DNA from: Helicobacter anseris
GTDB taxonomy: Bacteria; Campylobacterota; Campylobacteria; Campylobacterales; Helicobacteraceae
Assembly: GCA_004368235.1 (NCBI GenBank)
Contig: JXTW01000002.1
Coordinates: forward strand, 14,438 to 78,437
Reading direction: 5' to 3'
Length of the DNA: 64,000 nt
This document shows, one piece after another, positions 8,709 to 16,317 of the stretch. The notes beneath the pieces are model-generated. The model did not search any database. It had not been told where the DNA came from and was given only the letters and a program-made list of their open reading frames with translations. Position 1 is the stretch's first letter, and the number at the start of each line of letters is the position of its first letter. Both the position numbers and the translations under genes were made by a program.

Positions 8709-9822
8709 AAAATTCTCCTATACTTTGTGTAATATAGTCAAGTTCTTTGTCGTTTAAATATGGATTTATGGGAAGGGATAGGATATTTTGACTAGCATAA
8801 ATAGCATTATTAAAGTCTTTATCTTTGGTGTTTAGATAGTTAAAGGCTTTTTGCTTAGGTAAGATTAGCGGATAGTGTATCGCAGTAGGTATTCCTCTAT
8901 TTTTTAAAAAAGCTTGTAGCATATCTCTTCTATCAGCTAATATGCTAAATTGAGCAAAAACACTTTTTTTATCAGATTTAATTTTTGGCAGCTTGATTGA
9001 ATCTATTTTATCAAGCGTATTTAGATAATGCATTGCAATGGCATTTCTTTTTTTTATCATTTCATCAAAATAATGTAGTTTTTTTCTTAAAATGGCTGCT
9101 TGTATGGCATCAAGTCTTGAGCTAATGCCAATTGTATGGTGATGGTATCGTGTGCTTTGAGCATGTATCCTAAGAGAAGCAATGCGCTGTGCTATATGTT
9201 TGTGTGGACTAAAGACAGCGCCACCATCTCCAAAGCATCCAAGAGGTTTTGCTGGAAAAAAACTAGTTGTTGAAATATCTGCTATGCTTAGACTTTTGTG
9301 CCATTTATCTTGATGGAAAATTTGTGCACCAAAACTTTGAGCCCCATCTTCAATGAGGGCAATATTATTAGCAGATGCTATTTCTTTTAGTTTGAATAAA
9401 TCGCAAGCTTGTCCAAAGAGGCTAATTCCTAGAATAGCTTTTGTGCGAGGAGTAATGAGTGAATGGACTAAATTTATATCAAGATTAAAATCTCTTAGAT
9501 TTATATCTGTAAAAATGGGTTTGGCTCCTACTAGTGCTATCATTTCAGCAGATGCAAAAAAGCTAAAGCTAGAAGTAATAACCTCATCACCTTCTTTAAT
9601 ATCAAGTGCACGTAGTGCTAGATAGAGTGCTGATGTACCATTAGAGCAAGTAACCACAAAGCCCTTATCATTGCCAAAAATATATTGTTTTAACTCTGAT
9701 TCTAATGCTGCTACTTCTTCACCCATAATAAAATTACCCGAATTAAGTACACCAAATATGGCAGAGTCTAGGCTTTCTTTATGCGTAAGATAATCTTCTT
9801 TTAGTCCAGCAAAATCAATCAT
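8698..9822 (-). CDS. wbpE: PLP-dependent aminotransferase (WbpE/WlbC, DegT/DnrJ/EryC1 family)
   Basis: A 374-residue sugar aminotransferase. TCSNGTSALYLAL (residues 58-70) and EDGAQSFGA are PLP-site segments, and the cofactor lysine is K192 in SFFPAKPLGCFGDGG. In the WbpABEDI pathway it aminates the 3-keto intermediate with glutamate as donor to give UDP-GlcNAc(3NH2)A. It overlaps wbpA by 11 bases and the acetyltransferase gene by 8 bases. The DegT family includes many sugar aminotransferases, so the role rests on the complete gene set around it. Confidence 0.87.
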   Translation of the reverse strand: MIDFAGLKEDYLTHKESLDSAIFGVLNSGNFIMGEEVAALESELKQYIFGNDKGFVVTCSNGTSALYLALRALDIKEGDEVITSSFSFFASAEMIALVGAKPIFTDINLRDFNLDINLVHSLITPRTKAILGISLFGQACDLFKLKEIASANNIALIEDGAQSFGAQIFHQDKWHKSLSIADISTTSFFPAKPLGCFGDGGAVFSPHKHIAQRIASLRIHAQSTRYHHHTIGISSRLDAIQAAILRKKLHYFDEMIKKRNAIAMHYLNTLDKIDSIKLPKIKSDKKSVFAQFSILADRRDMLQAFLKNRGIPTAIHYPLILPKQKAFNYLNTKDKDFNNAIYASQNILSLPINPYLNDKELDYITQSIGEFYGK

Positions 9823-10420
9823 TTAAGTTAGTTTTATCCTCTTTAAGTTTGTTATTTTTTAATATATAACCACACTGATCATTTTCACTCCAAGCATAAT
9901 TATCTTTAAAATTTAATTTGATGCCAGATTTATCTACCCAACCTATTTGGCGCATAGGATTGCCTACCATAAGCGCATGGGCTTTTACTTCACCCTTGAT
10001 TAGGCAGCCAGCACCAATAAGAGCATATTGACCAATGCTGCTACCGCATACTACAACTACACCAGCTCCAAGTGAGCAGCCTTTTTTTAAGAAAGTTTTT
10101 TTATATTCACTTTTGCGATTAATAAAAGCTCTAGGGTTGATTACATTACTAAAAACGACGCTTGGTCCAATAAATACATCATCTTCTACTTCTACACCTT
10201 CAAATATACTAACATTATTTTGCACTTTTACGCCTGATCCAATTTTTATATTAGGTCCAATAACACAATTTTGTCCAAAAGAAGAATTTGCCCCAATTTC
10301 AACATTTTCTAAAATATGGCAAAAATGCCATATTTTTACATTTTTGGCAATTTTAACATTAGAATCTATAAAACTAGATTCGTGTATAAAGACTGTTTTA
10401 TGAATGAGTGGTTTTAGCAT
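9815..10420 (-). CDS. wbpD: Sugar N-acetyltransferase (WbpD/WlbB), left-handed beta-helix
   Basis: A 201-residue hexapeptide-repeat acyltransferase. Repeats such as IWHFCHILENVEIGANSSFGQNCVIG run from about residue 30 to 150, followed by a short tail. In this pathway WbpD acetylates the new 3-amino group from acetyl-CoA. NVINPRAFINRKSEYKKT is a loop seen in this branch. It overlaps its neighbours on both sides by 7-8 bases, so the operon is tightly coupled. Confidence 0.87.
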   Translation of the reverse strand: MLKPLIHKTVFIHESSFIDSNVKIAKNVKIWHFCHILENVEIGANSSFGQNCVIGPNIKIGSGVKVQNNVSIFEGVEVEDDVFIGPSVVFSNVINPRAFINRKSEYKKTFLKKGCSLGAGVVVVCGSSIGQYALIGAGCLIKGEVKAHALMVGNPMRQIGWVDKSGIKLNFKDNYAWSENDQCGYILKNNKLKEDKTNLND

Positions 10421-11391
10421 AATGAAAGCTTTTTTATATAGGGGTGATATTCTGTATCTAGTTGACTTGGTGAAATGGTACGAATTTGATGTGTTAGAAT
10501 AACTCCAGCTTGGGCTTGAGTGAGGTCAAAGCCTCTACCTTGCAATATTTCTTCATAACTTTTTTTATGCAAGTTTTCAAACCCACTAGAAAATTCAATC
10601 TCCTCGCCTTCAAAATTAATACTACGATACATTCTCTTATTATTTTGTCTAGCAATTTGCGGGAGGTGATTTTCATTGATAGATAAAAACCATCTAATAT
10701 CTGCATGCTCTAGCTCTAGAGTCCCGCTAGCTACATCTTCTTTTCTTAAATGCACTTTAGTATGATTGGTAAGATTTTTTGGCATACCAAAAATAAATTG
10801 CAACATATCAAAAAAATGAATCCCAATATTTGTAGCAATGCCCCCACTTTTACTCTCATCTCCTTTCCAAGAAACAAAATACCATTTTCCTCTAGAAGTG
10901 ATATAGGTAAGATCTAGCATAAATCTTTTATTTGGGTTTTTTTCTAAAATTTTTTCTACTCGATTTTTTAGTGCAATAATATCTGGATGCAGACGCAATT
11001 GAAGAATGTTATAAACTTTTTTAGCGGTATTTTTTTCATAATGAATGAGGTCTTGCACATTCCAAGGATTGAGCACTAATGGCTTTTCACAGATAACATC
11101 CATTTGATTTTGAAGTCCAAAGCGTATGTGGCTATCATGTAAATAATTTGGCGTACAAATGCTTAGATAATCTAAAGGTGTGGATGAGTTTTGTAGCTTA
11201 GAAATATGGCGCTCAAATCTTTCAAATTCAACAAAGAAATGTGCTTCTGGAAAATAGGAATCTAATATACCTACAGAATCTTTTGGATCTAGAGCACAGG
11301 ATAAATTAGCATTATTCGCTTTAATGGCATCCATATGTTTAGGAGCTACATAACCAGCCGCACCTAGTAGAGCAAAATTGATATTTTTCAT
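10414..11391 (-). CDS. wbpB: UDP-GlcNAcA 3-dehydrogenase (WbpB/WlbA, Gfo/Idh/MocA family)
   Basis: A 325-residue oxidoreductase. The Rossmann motif LLGAAGYVAPKH is at residues 8-19 and the family EKP motif (K103) in VICEKPLVLNPWN. The middle segment, TSRGKWYFVSWKGDESKSGG followed by IATNIGIHFFDML, is characteristic of WlbA/WbpB proteins, which oxidise C3 of UDP-GlcNAcA. The stop overlaps the start of wbpD and the start overlaps the end of wbpI. Normal length. Confidence 0.88.
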   Translation of the reverse strand: MKNINFALLGAAGYVAPKHMDAIKANNANLSCALDPKDSVGILDSYFPEAHFFVEFERFERHISKLQNSSTPLDYLSICTPNYLHDSHIRFGLQNQMDVICEKPLVLNPWNVQDLIHYEKNTAKKVYNILQLRLHPDIIALKNRVEKILEKNPNKRFMLDLTYITSRGKWYFVSWKGDESKSGGIATNIGIHFFDMLQFIFGMPKNLTNHTKVHLRKEDVASGTLELEHADIRWFLSINENHLPQIARQNNKRMYRSINFEGEEIEFSSGFENLHKKSYEEILQGRGFDLTQAQAGVILTHQIRTISPSQLDTEYHPYIKKLSLC

Positions 11392-12503
11392 ATCCCTCCT
11401 TTAAGCGTATTGATAACTTTTTGTGCGCTATTTCCATTCCCATAGAGTGAGATTGGCATTTTAAAATTTAACCAACCTTGCTTTGAGATTGTATCAAAAG
11501 TATTTGAGATTTCTTTAATTGTGCTAAGTTTGTGGGCACCACAGGAGATGAGTTCTTGCCACTCTGTTGTGTTTCTTATAATTAGTGCACGTTTATTGAA
11601 ATAATAAGCTTCTTTTTGTAGTCCACCAGAATCGGTAATAATTCCTTGTGTATGCTGTAATAAAAAGAGCATATTCAAATAGTTTTGAGGCGGAATAAAA
11701 ATAATATTTTTTGGCGGGTTTTTTGATCTTAGTGCTAAGTTTATGGCATTTTTATTTCTAGGGTGTGTGATAAAGAGTAGGGGTATATTTTTGGCTATCA
11801 TGTTTAGATTATTTAAAATTTTAAAGAAAATCTCATAATTAGAATTGATAGCATTAATAGTAGGGCTTATATTTTCAGCTCTATGAATAGAAGCAATAAA
11901 AAATGGTTGTTTAAAATCAAAATTTTTAATCTCTGGTTGAGTAGCAAAAGGACAAAATAATAGCTTGCTATCAAGCATAATATCCCCTATATTTTTTATC
12001 ACGACATTTTTATGATGGATATTTTCATTTTTTAGGTTAGAAATAGCAGCATTGCTAGGACAAAAAAGATAGTAAGACAGATGGTCAGTTAAAACTCTGT
12101 TTTGTTCTTCTGGCATTAGGGGATCAAAGGAGCGTAGACCAGATTCTATATGAATAATGGGTATTTGAGTTTTAGCGCTAGCTAGTGCTCCTGCTAGAGT
12201 GCTTGTGGTATCACCATATACAAGTGTAAGATCAGGTTTTTTGTATTCTAAAATTTTAGTGATATCACTAATCATATCTCCTAACATCATTCCTTGAGAT
12301 TTTCCACCATGGTAAAGATTATGTACCTGTATATTTAGTTTGAGTTTTTGGGCTAAAAACTCAAAGGTATCTCCTAAATTTTTATCATAGTGCTGACCAG
12401 TATGGATGATTTCTTCTTGGATACCTGAAGCTAAAAATGCCTTAGACATAGGGGCTGCTTTGATAAATTGTGGTCGGGCACCTAATATGGTAATAATTTT
12501 CAT
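11388..12503 (-). CDS. wbpI: UDP-2,3-diacetamido-glucuronate 2-epimerase (WbpI/WlbD)
   Basis: A non-hydrolysing UDP-sugar 2-epimerase of about 371 residues. MKIITILGARPQFIKAAPM opens the fold; GQHYDKNLGD, HIESGLRSFDPLMPEEQNR and TDSGGLQKEAYYFNK are the family signatures. It would invert C2 of the diacetamido-glucuronate to the manno form. I chose the ATG at 12503, one base after the upstream gene's stop. The frame is open to an earlier ATG at 12533, but that adds MRTIVIKKNK, which overlaps the glycosyltransferase and is outside the family start. Confidence 0.88.
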   Translation of the reverse strand: MKIITILGARPQFIKAAPMSKAFLASGIQEEIIHTGQHYDKNLGDTFEFLAQKLKLNIQVHNLYHGGKSQGMMLGDMISDITKILEYKKPDLTLVYGDTTSTLAGALASAKTQIPIIHIESGLRSFDPLMPEEQNRVLTDHLSYYLFCPSNAAISNLKNENIHHKNVVIKNIGDIMLDSKLLFCPFATQPEIKNFDFKQPFFIASIHRAENISPTINAINSNYEIFFKILNNLNMIAKNIPLLFITHPRNKNAINLALRSKNPPKNIIFIPPQNYLNMLFLLQHTQGIITDSGGLQKEAYYFNKRALIIRNTTEWQELISCGAHKLSTIKEISNTFDTISKQGWLNFKMPISLYGNGNSAQKVINTLKGGI

Positions 12504-12504
12504 T

Positions 12505-13701
12505 TTATTCTTTTTGATAACGATGGTTCTCAATAGAGGATTGTTGTAATATTTTAGCTGCTTGGATAAAATCTAAAACCCCCTTGCTTTTAAGCATTCT
12601 TGCTATTAATAAAAATCCTTTTGGGTTAGATTTTTGTCTTGGATGAAAATGACTACAAGATACCCCTTCACCATCTAAAATCTTTGCTTTTGTTTCTTTT
12701 ACTAAATGGTATGCAAGAAATTCATTTCTATCATCAGAGTTTAAAAACCATACTTCATTTGTATTTTTTAGTGCAAATTTATAGAGAATACAGACAAAGT
12801 TTTTTAAAATACCTTTTAAAAATCCCCCTTTTATGAAAATATACCCCAGACCAGTAGTAATGGCAATATTTTTAAATCCTCTGCTAGCAATACTTCCATA
12901 TATCACAGGCTTGATAGTATAGTTAAATATAAAATCTGGCTTTAGTCTTTTAAAAAGTTTGTAAAGAGTAAAAATGGTACTTAAATCTTTAAATGGATTA
13001 AGCCCTCTAGAATCTATTTTAATATCCAAACATTTAAAGCCACTAGTTTGCAATTTTAAAAAGTAATGATTATCATTAGGGATAATAAGAGTGATATTGA
13101 CCCCTTGATTTTTGAGTGCATTAAGTAGCTCTAATCTAAAATTAAACATACCAAAAGCAGAGTTATTAACAAAAACAATATGCTTAGAGTTAAGATCTAT
13201 AAGATGGGATTTTAAGGTATGGATATAAAACTCAATAGTATGACTTATATCGAAGCGATTGAGCACTAGTTCTCTACTTTTTTCACCCATCTTTTGATAG
13301 TCCTTAATAGGCATGGTTGCAAGATAATTGATAGCCATGGCTAGAGCCTTAGGATCTTTAGGAGGGATAAGAAGTCCATTTTGTCCTATTAATATATTTG
13401 TATTGTGTTTAAGTGGAAGAAGAGGATGGAGTATGCATTCTTTACATCCAGATACATTAGAAGTAATGACTGGCTTTTGCATACTCATTGCTTCTAGTAA
13501 AACTCGAGGTATGCCTTCTTTATAACTTGGTAATACTAGGGCATAGCAATTAGCTATAAAATCTCTAACATCAGAATGCTCACCCAAATAATTGATAAAA
13601 TCACTCTCTTTATCTAAGTCATCTTGATAAAGAGTATCTGGATTAGGGCAATTTAGAGCCCCTAAAAGCTGAAAATCATTTTTAGTAAAGTTCAAGATCA
13701 T
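12505..13701 (-). CDS. GT4-type glycosyltransferase with its two halves in swapped order
   Basis: A 398-residue protein built from recognisable GT-B pieces in the wrong order. Residues about 8-165 are the C-terminal half of a GT4 enzyme: FQLLGALNCPNP, then LPSYKEGIPRVLLEAMSMQKPVI with the E-x7-E motif at E62/E70, and a C-terminal helix. Residues 173-350 are the N-terminal acceptor domain (HIVFVNNSAFGMFNFR, then TTGLGYIF and FLNSDDRNEF). Residues 363-386 (FLLIARMLKSKGVLDFIQAAKIL) are the opening of the C-terminal domain, which should run straight into residue 8. Every part occurs once. It lies 3 bases after mrp and 1 base before wbpI, so nothing is missing outside. The unpermuted relatives act in O-antigen or N-glycan synthesis; function here is unknown. 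Confidence 0.85.
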   Translation of the reverse strand: MILNFTKNDFQLLGALNCPNPDTLYQDDLDKESDFINYLGEHSDVRDFIANCYALVLPSYKEGIPRVLLEAMSMQKPVITSNVSGCKECILHPLLPLKHNTNILIGQNGLLIPPKDPKALAMAINYLATMPIKDYQKMGEKSRELVLNRFDISHTIEFYIHTLKSHLIDLNSKHIVFVNNSAFGMFNFRLELLNALKNQGVNITLIIPNDNHYFLKLQTSGFKCLDIKIDSRGLNPFKDLSTIFTLYKLFKRLKPDFIFNYTIKPVIYGSIASRGFKNIAITTGLGYIFIKGGFLKGILKNFVCILYKFALKNTNEVWFLNSDDRNEFLAYHLVKETKAKILDGEGVSCSHFHPRQKSNPKGFLLIARMLKSKGVLDFIQAAKILQQSSIENHRYQKE

Positions 13702-13704
13702 TTC

Positions 13705-14811
13705 CTAATGCATATGGGAGTGATCATGTATGGGTTGTATATCTTTATTATCAGCTAGATTTTCATCTTTTACTCTTTTTAGGAAGCTAGAGATAGAATC
13801 TGCCATTTGCATATAGCATTTGCTACTAATGCTATCAGGGTGGAAAAATACTACTGGCTTGCCAAGATCTCCACCTTCTCTAATCTTTGTTTCTAGTGGG
13901 ATTTGAGCTAGGATTTGTGTGTTATATTTTGATGCTAATTCTTTGCTTGCGCCTTTGCCAAATATATCTGATTCCTCACCGCAGTTAGCGCAAATAAAGC
14001 CACTCATATTTTCTACAACCCCAGCAATTGGAATACCAAGTTTTTTAAACATATCTAATCCACGAGATGAATCATCTAGGCTGACTTTTTGTGGCGTGGT
14101 GACAACTATGCCTGCACTTACTGGTACGCTTTGAGCAAAAGTGAGTTGTGCATCACCAGTGCCTGGTGGCATATCTATCACTAAGATATCAAGTTCACTC
14201 CAAAGCACATCTGTAAGCATTTGTTCAATAGCTCTCATTACCATTGGTCCACGCCATATTAGACTTTGACCCTCATCATACAATACACCCATACTCATCA
14301 TCTCTACGCCATAAGCTTTAAGAGGATAGAGCTTCTTGCCACTTTGATCTACTTCTGGTTTATTGGTATTAAGTCCTAGCATTCTTGGGATATTAGGTCC
14401 ATAAATATCAGCATCTAGCAATCCAACTTTTTTTCCACTTTGTGCTAGAGCTATGGCTAAATTTACACTTGTAGTAGATTTGCCCACACCACCTTTGCCG
14501 CTACTAACCATTACAAATTGTTTGATCTGCGGGGCTAGGTTTCTGGTTGCTGCTTTTTTAGGAGATTCTATTTTTGGAGTTTTGATATCTAAATTAAGCT
14601 TAGATATTCCAAGTGCGCGAATTTTTTCATTTATTTCTTTGCTAAGAGTATTGATGACTTCAGTAGCATTGCTTGGTATTTCAACTCTTATAGCCAAAAC
14701 ATCATTATTTAATGCAATATCTTTTACAAAGCCAAAACTTACGATATCTTTTTGGAAATTGGGGTAAATAATAGTTTTTAAGGTATTTATAACTAAATCT
14801 TGAGTAATCAT
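13705..14811 (-). CDS. mrp: Mrp/ApbC-type iron-sulfur carrier ATPase
   Basis: A 368-residue P-loop ATPase that carries Fe-S clusters to apoproteins. An N-terminal MIP18/DUF59 domain (residues 1-80) is followed by the deviant Walker A GKGGVGKS (105-112), the [12 protein letters not shown] switch region and a CANC cysteine pair that would bind the cluster between monomers. The C terminus is histidine-rich (HDHSHMH), a possible metal-binding tail. It heads the leftward operon that continues into the sugar genes, which are functionally unrelated. Confidence 0.92.
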   Translation of the reverse strand: MITQDLVINTLKTIIYPNFQKDIVSFGFVKDIALNNDVLAIRVEIPSNATEVINTLSKEINEKIRALGISKLNLDIKTPKIESPKKAATRNLAPQIKQFVMVSSGKGGVGKSTTSVNLAIALAQSGKKVGLLDADIYGPNIPRMLGLNTNKPEVDQSGKKLYPLKAYGVEMMSMGVLYDEGQSLIWRGPMVMRAIEQMLTDVLWSELDILVIDMPPGTGDAQLTFAQSVPVSAGIVVTTPQKVSLDDSSRGLDMFKKLGIPIAGVVENMSGFICANCGEESDIFGKGASKELASKYNTQILAQIPLETKIREGGDLGKPVVFFHPDSISSKCYMQMADSISSFLKRVKDENLADNKDIQPIHDHSHMH

Positions 14812-14845
14812 TGTTTTTCCTTATAGATTGATATGGGAGTGGGGC

Positions 14846-14863
14846 ATTATATCCTGATATAAT
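14846..14863. promoter_or_regulatory. Back-to-back divergent -10 elements for mrp and the PIN-PhoH gene
   Basis: Leftward TATAAT (14851-14846, read as ATTATA on the top strand) and rightward TGATATAAT (TATAAT at 14858-14863) are separated by only 6 bases. The predicted starts are near 14839 and 14870, leaving leaders of roughly 27 and 21 bases. Two polymerases could not bind at once, so the promoters should compete. Confidence 0.55.
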
Positions 14864-14891
14864 TAAAATAAAACTAAAGTGTGGAGAGAAT

Positions 14892-16307
14892 ATGACAGGT
14901 TTTTTGATTGATACTTCTATTATCCTTGATGATGTAGACAATATTGTTTATATATATGAGAATATGGGAAAAGATATTTTTATTAGTGATATAGTGATTG
15001 AAGAGCTGGATAAATATAAGGGTAATGAGGGTCAAAATGGATATTTTGCCAGAGAATTTTTTAGAAGTATTGATTATGAAGAGGATAAGGGAAAGACAAT
15101 ATTTCAAGGGATTGAAAAATCTGATATCAATGTAATAGAGGGTGATTTTTTTAAGCCTGTTGTTTTTGTACGCGAAGGAGTAAAAATTCCACTTACATTT
15201 ATTCATAGAGCATTTTATAAAAGTCTTGAAAGGGCTTATGGAATAAATGATACAAAGATTGCAGAGATTGCTCAAGATTATAAAATGCAGCTTTTAAGCA
15301 ATGATTCTGCTTTGAGAATTAGACTTTTGGCACGTGGTATAAATAGCCAGAGTTTAATGCGTGAAAATGTCCAAAATCCAAGTCAGATTGATTTTTGGCA
15401 TTGCTTTAATAAGCATAGAGAAGAGAGTTTTGAGGTTTTATGCAATAATGAAAGATTTAAAAAATTAAAAGAATGGAGTTTGCTTGAGATTATCGAAGAG
15501 GATAATACTGGGAGTTCTCGCTATTTAAGTGGCAGAAAATTTTACGGTATTAAGAGAAATAATAGTTTTGAGTTATTAGATTTTGATTCTATTTTAAAAG
15601 AGAGGGATCCTTATGTTTTGCCTATTAATTTAGAGCAAAAGATGCTTTATGCCCTGCTCACTCATCCAAATAATTTAATTACTGTTGCTGCAGGATCTAC
15701 AGGTAGTGGTAAAACATTAATTGCTCTTCAAGCAGGTATATATCTGGTCAAAAAGAAAATAGTAGATGGAATTATTTATTTGCGTAATACCATCACAGCT
15801 AATGATAAAGAAGCAGAGCTAGGTTTTAGAAAAGGAGATGAGAATCAAAAGCTACATTATTTTATGTACCCACTTTTTAGTGCTATAAATTTTACAATCT
15901 CTGTTTTACAGGCAAATTCTTTGGCAAAAAGAATAGAGTATAGAGGCGAGGTAAGCAGCATAGATAAGGAAGAAGCTACAGAATATTTTTTGCAAAAACA
16001 TAAGATTGAAGTAATTGATATTGCCCATGCTAGAGGAGTAACACTAAGTAATAAATTTGTTATTTTTGATGAAGTTCAGAATGTTTCTAATGCTACTTTG
16101 AAGCTTATTGGTACGCGTATGGGAGAGGGAAGCAGAATTTGTTTTTTAGGGGATTATCGCCAGATTGATCACCCTTATTTAAGCAAATTTAGAAATGGGG
16201 TAGTTAGTCTCTTGCAAAAAGCCTTAAGCTGTAATGAGTTAGCAGGTATACAGCTAAGGCAGGTTATAAGAAGTGATATAGCTAAATTTTTTGAAGATAA
16301 TTTTTAA
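14892..16307 (+). CDS. PIN domain-PhoH ATPase fusion (PhoH2 type)
   Basis: A 471-residue protein with two domains. Residues 1 to about 145 form a PIN-type RNase domain: FLIDTSIIL with the first acidic residue at D7, IVIEELDKYKG, NDTKIAEIAQDY and LLSNDSALRIRL supply the others. Residues about 240-471 form the PhoH ATPase, with Walker A AAGSTGSGKTLI near 266-277 and Walker B FVIFDEVQN. PhoH2 proteins are RNA-unwinding RNases related to PIN toxins; no antitoxin gene precedes this one. It is transcribed divergently from mrp. Confidence 0.88.
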   Translation: MTGFLIDTSIILDDVDNIVYIYENMGKDIFISDIVIEELDKYKGNEGQNGYFAREFFRSIDYEEDKGKTIFQGIEKSDINVIEGDFFKPVVFVREGVKIPLTFIHRAFYKSLERAYGINDTKIAEIAQDYKMQLLSNDSALRIRLLARGINSQSLMRENVQNPSQIDFWHCFNKHREESFEVLCNNERFKKLKEWSLLEIIEEDNTGSSRYLSGRKFYGIKRNNSFELLDFDSILKERDPYVLPINLEQKMLYALLTHPNNLITVAAGSTGSGKTLIALQAGIYLVKKKIVDGIIYLRNTITANDKEAELGFRKGDENQKLHYFMYPLFSAINFTISVLQANSLAKRIEYRGEVSSIDKEEATEYFLQKHKIEVIDIAHARGVTLSNKFVIFDEVQNVSNATLKLIGTRMGEGSRICFLGDYRQIDHPYLSKFRNGVVSLLQKALSCNELAGIQLRQVIRSDIAKFFEDNF

Positions 16308-16317
16308 GCTTATTAAT

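Noticed and set aside
12639-13525. Rightward reading frames opposite the glycosyltransferase
   Set aside because: Open frames of about 65 codons in the antisense of a gene with clear family motifs; no ribosome binding sites or recognisable products.
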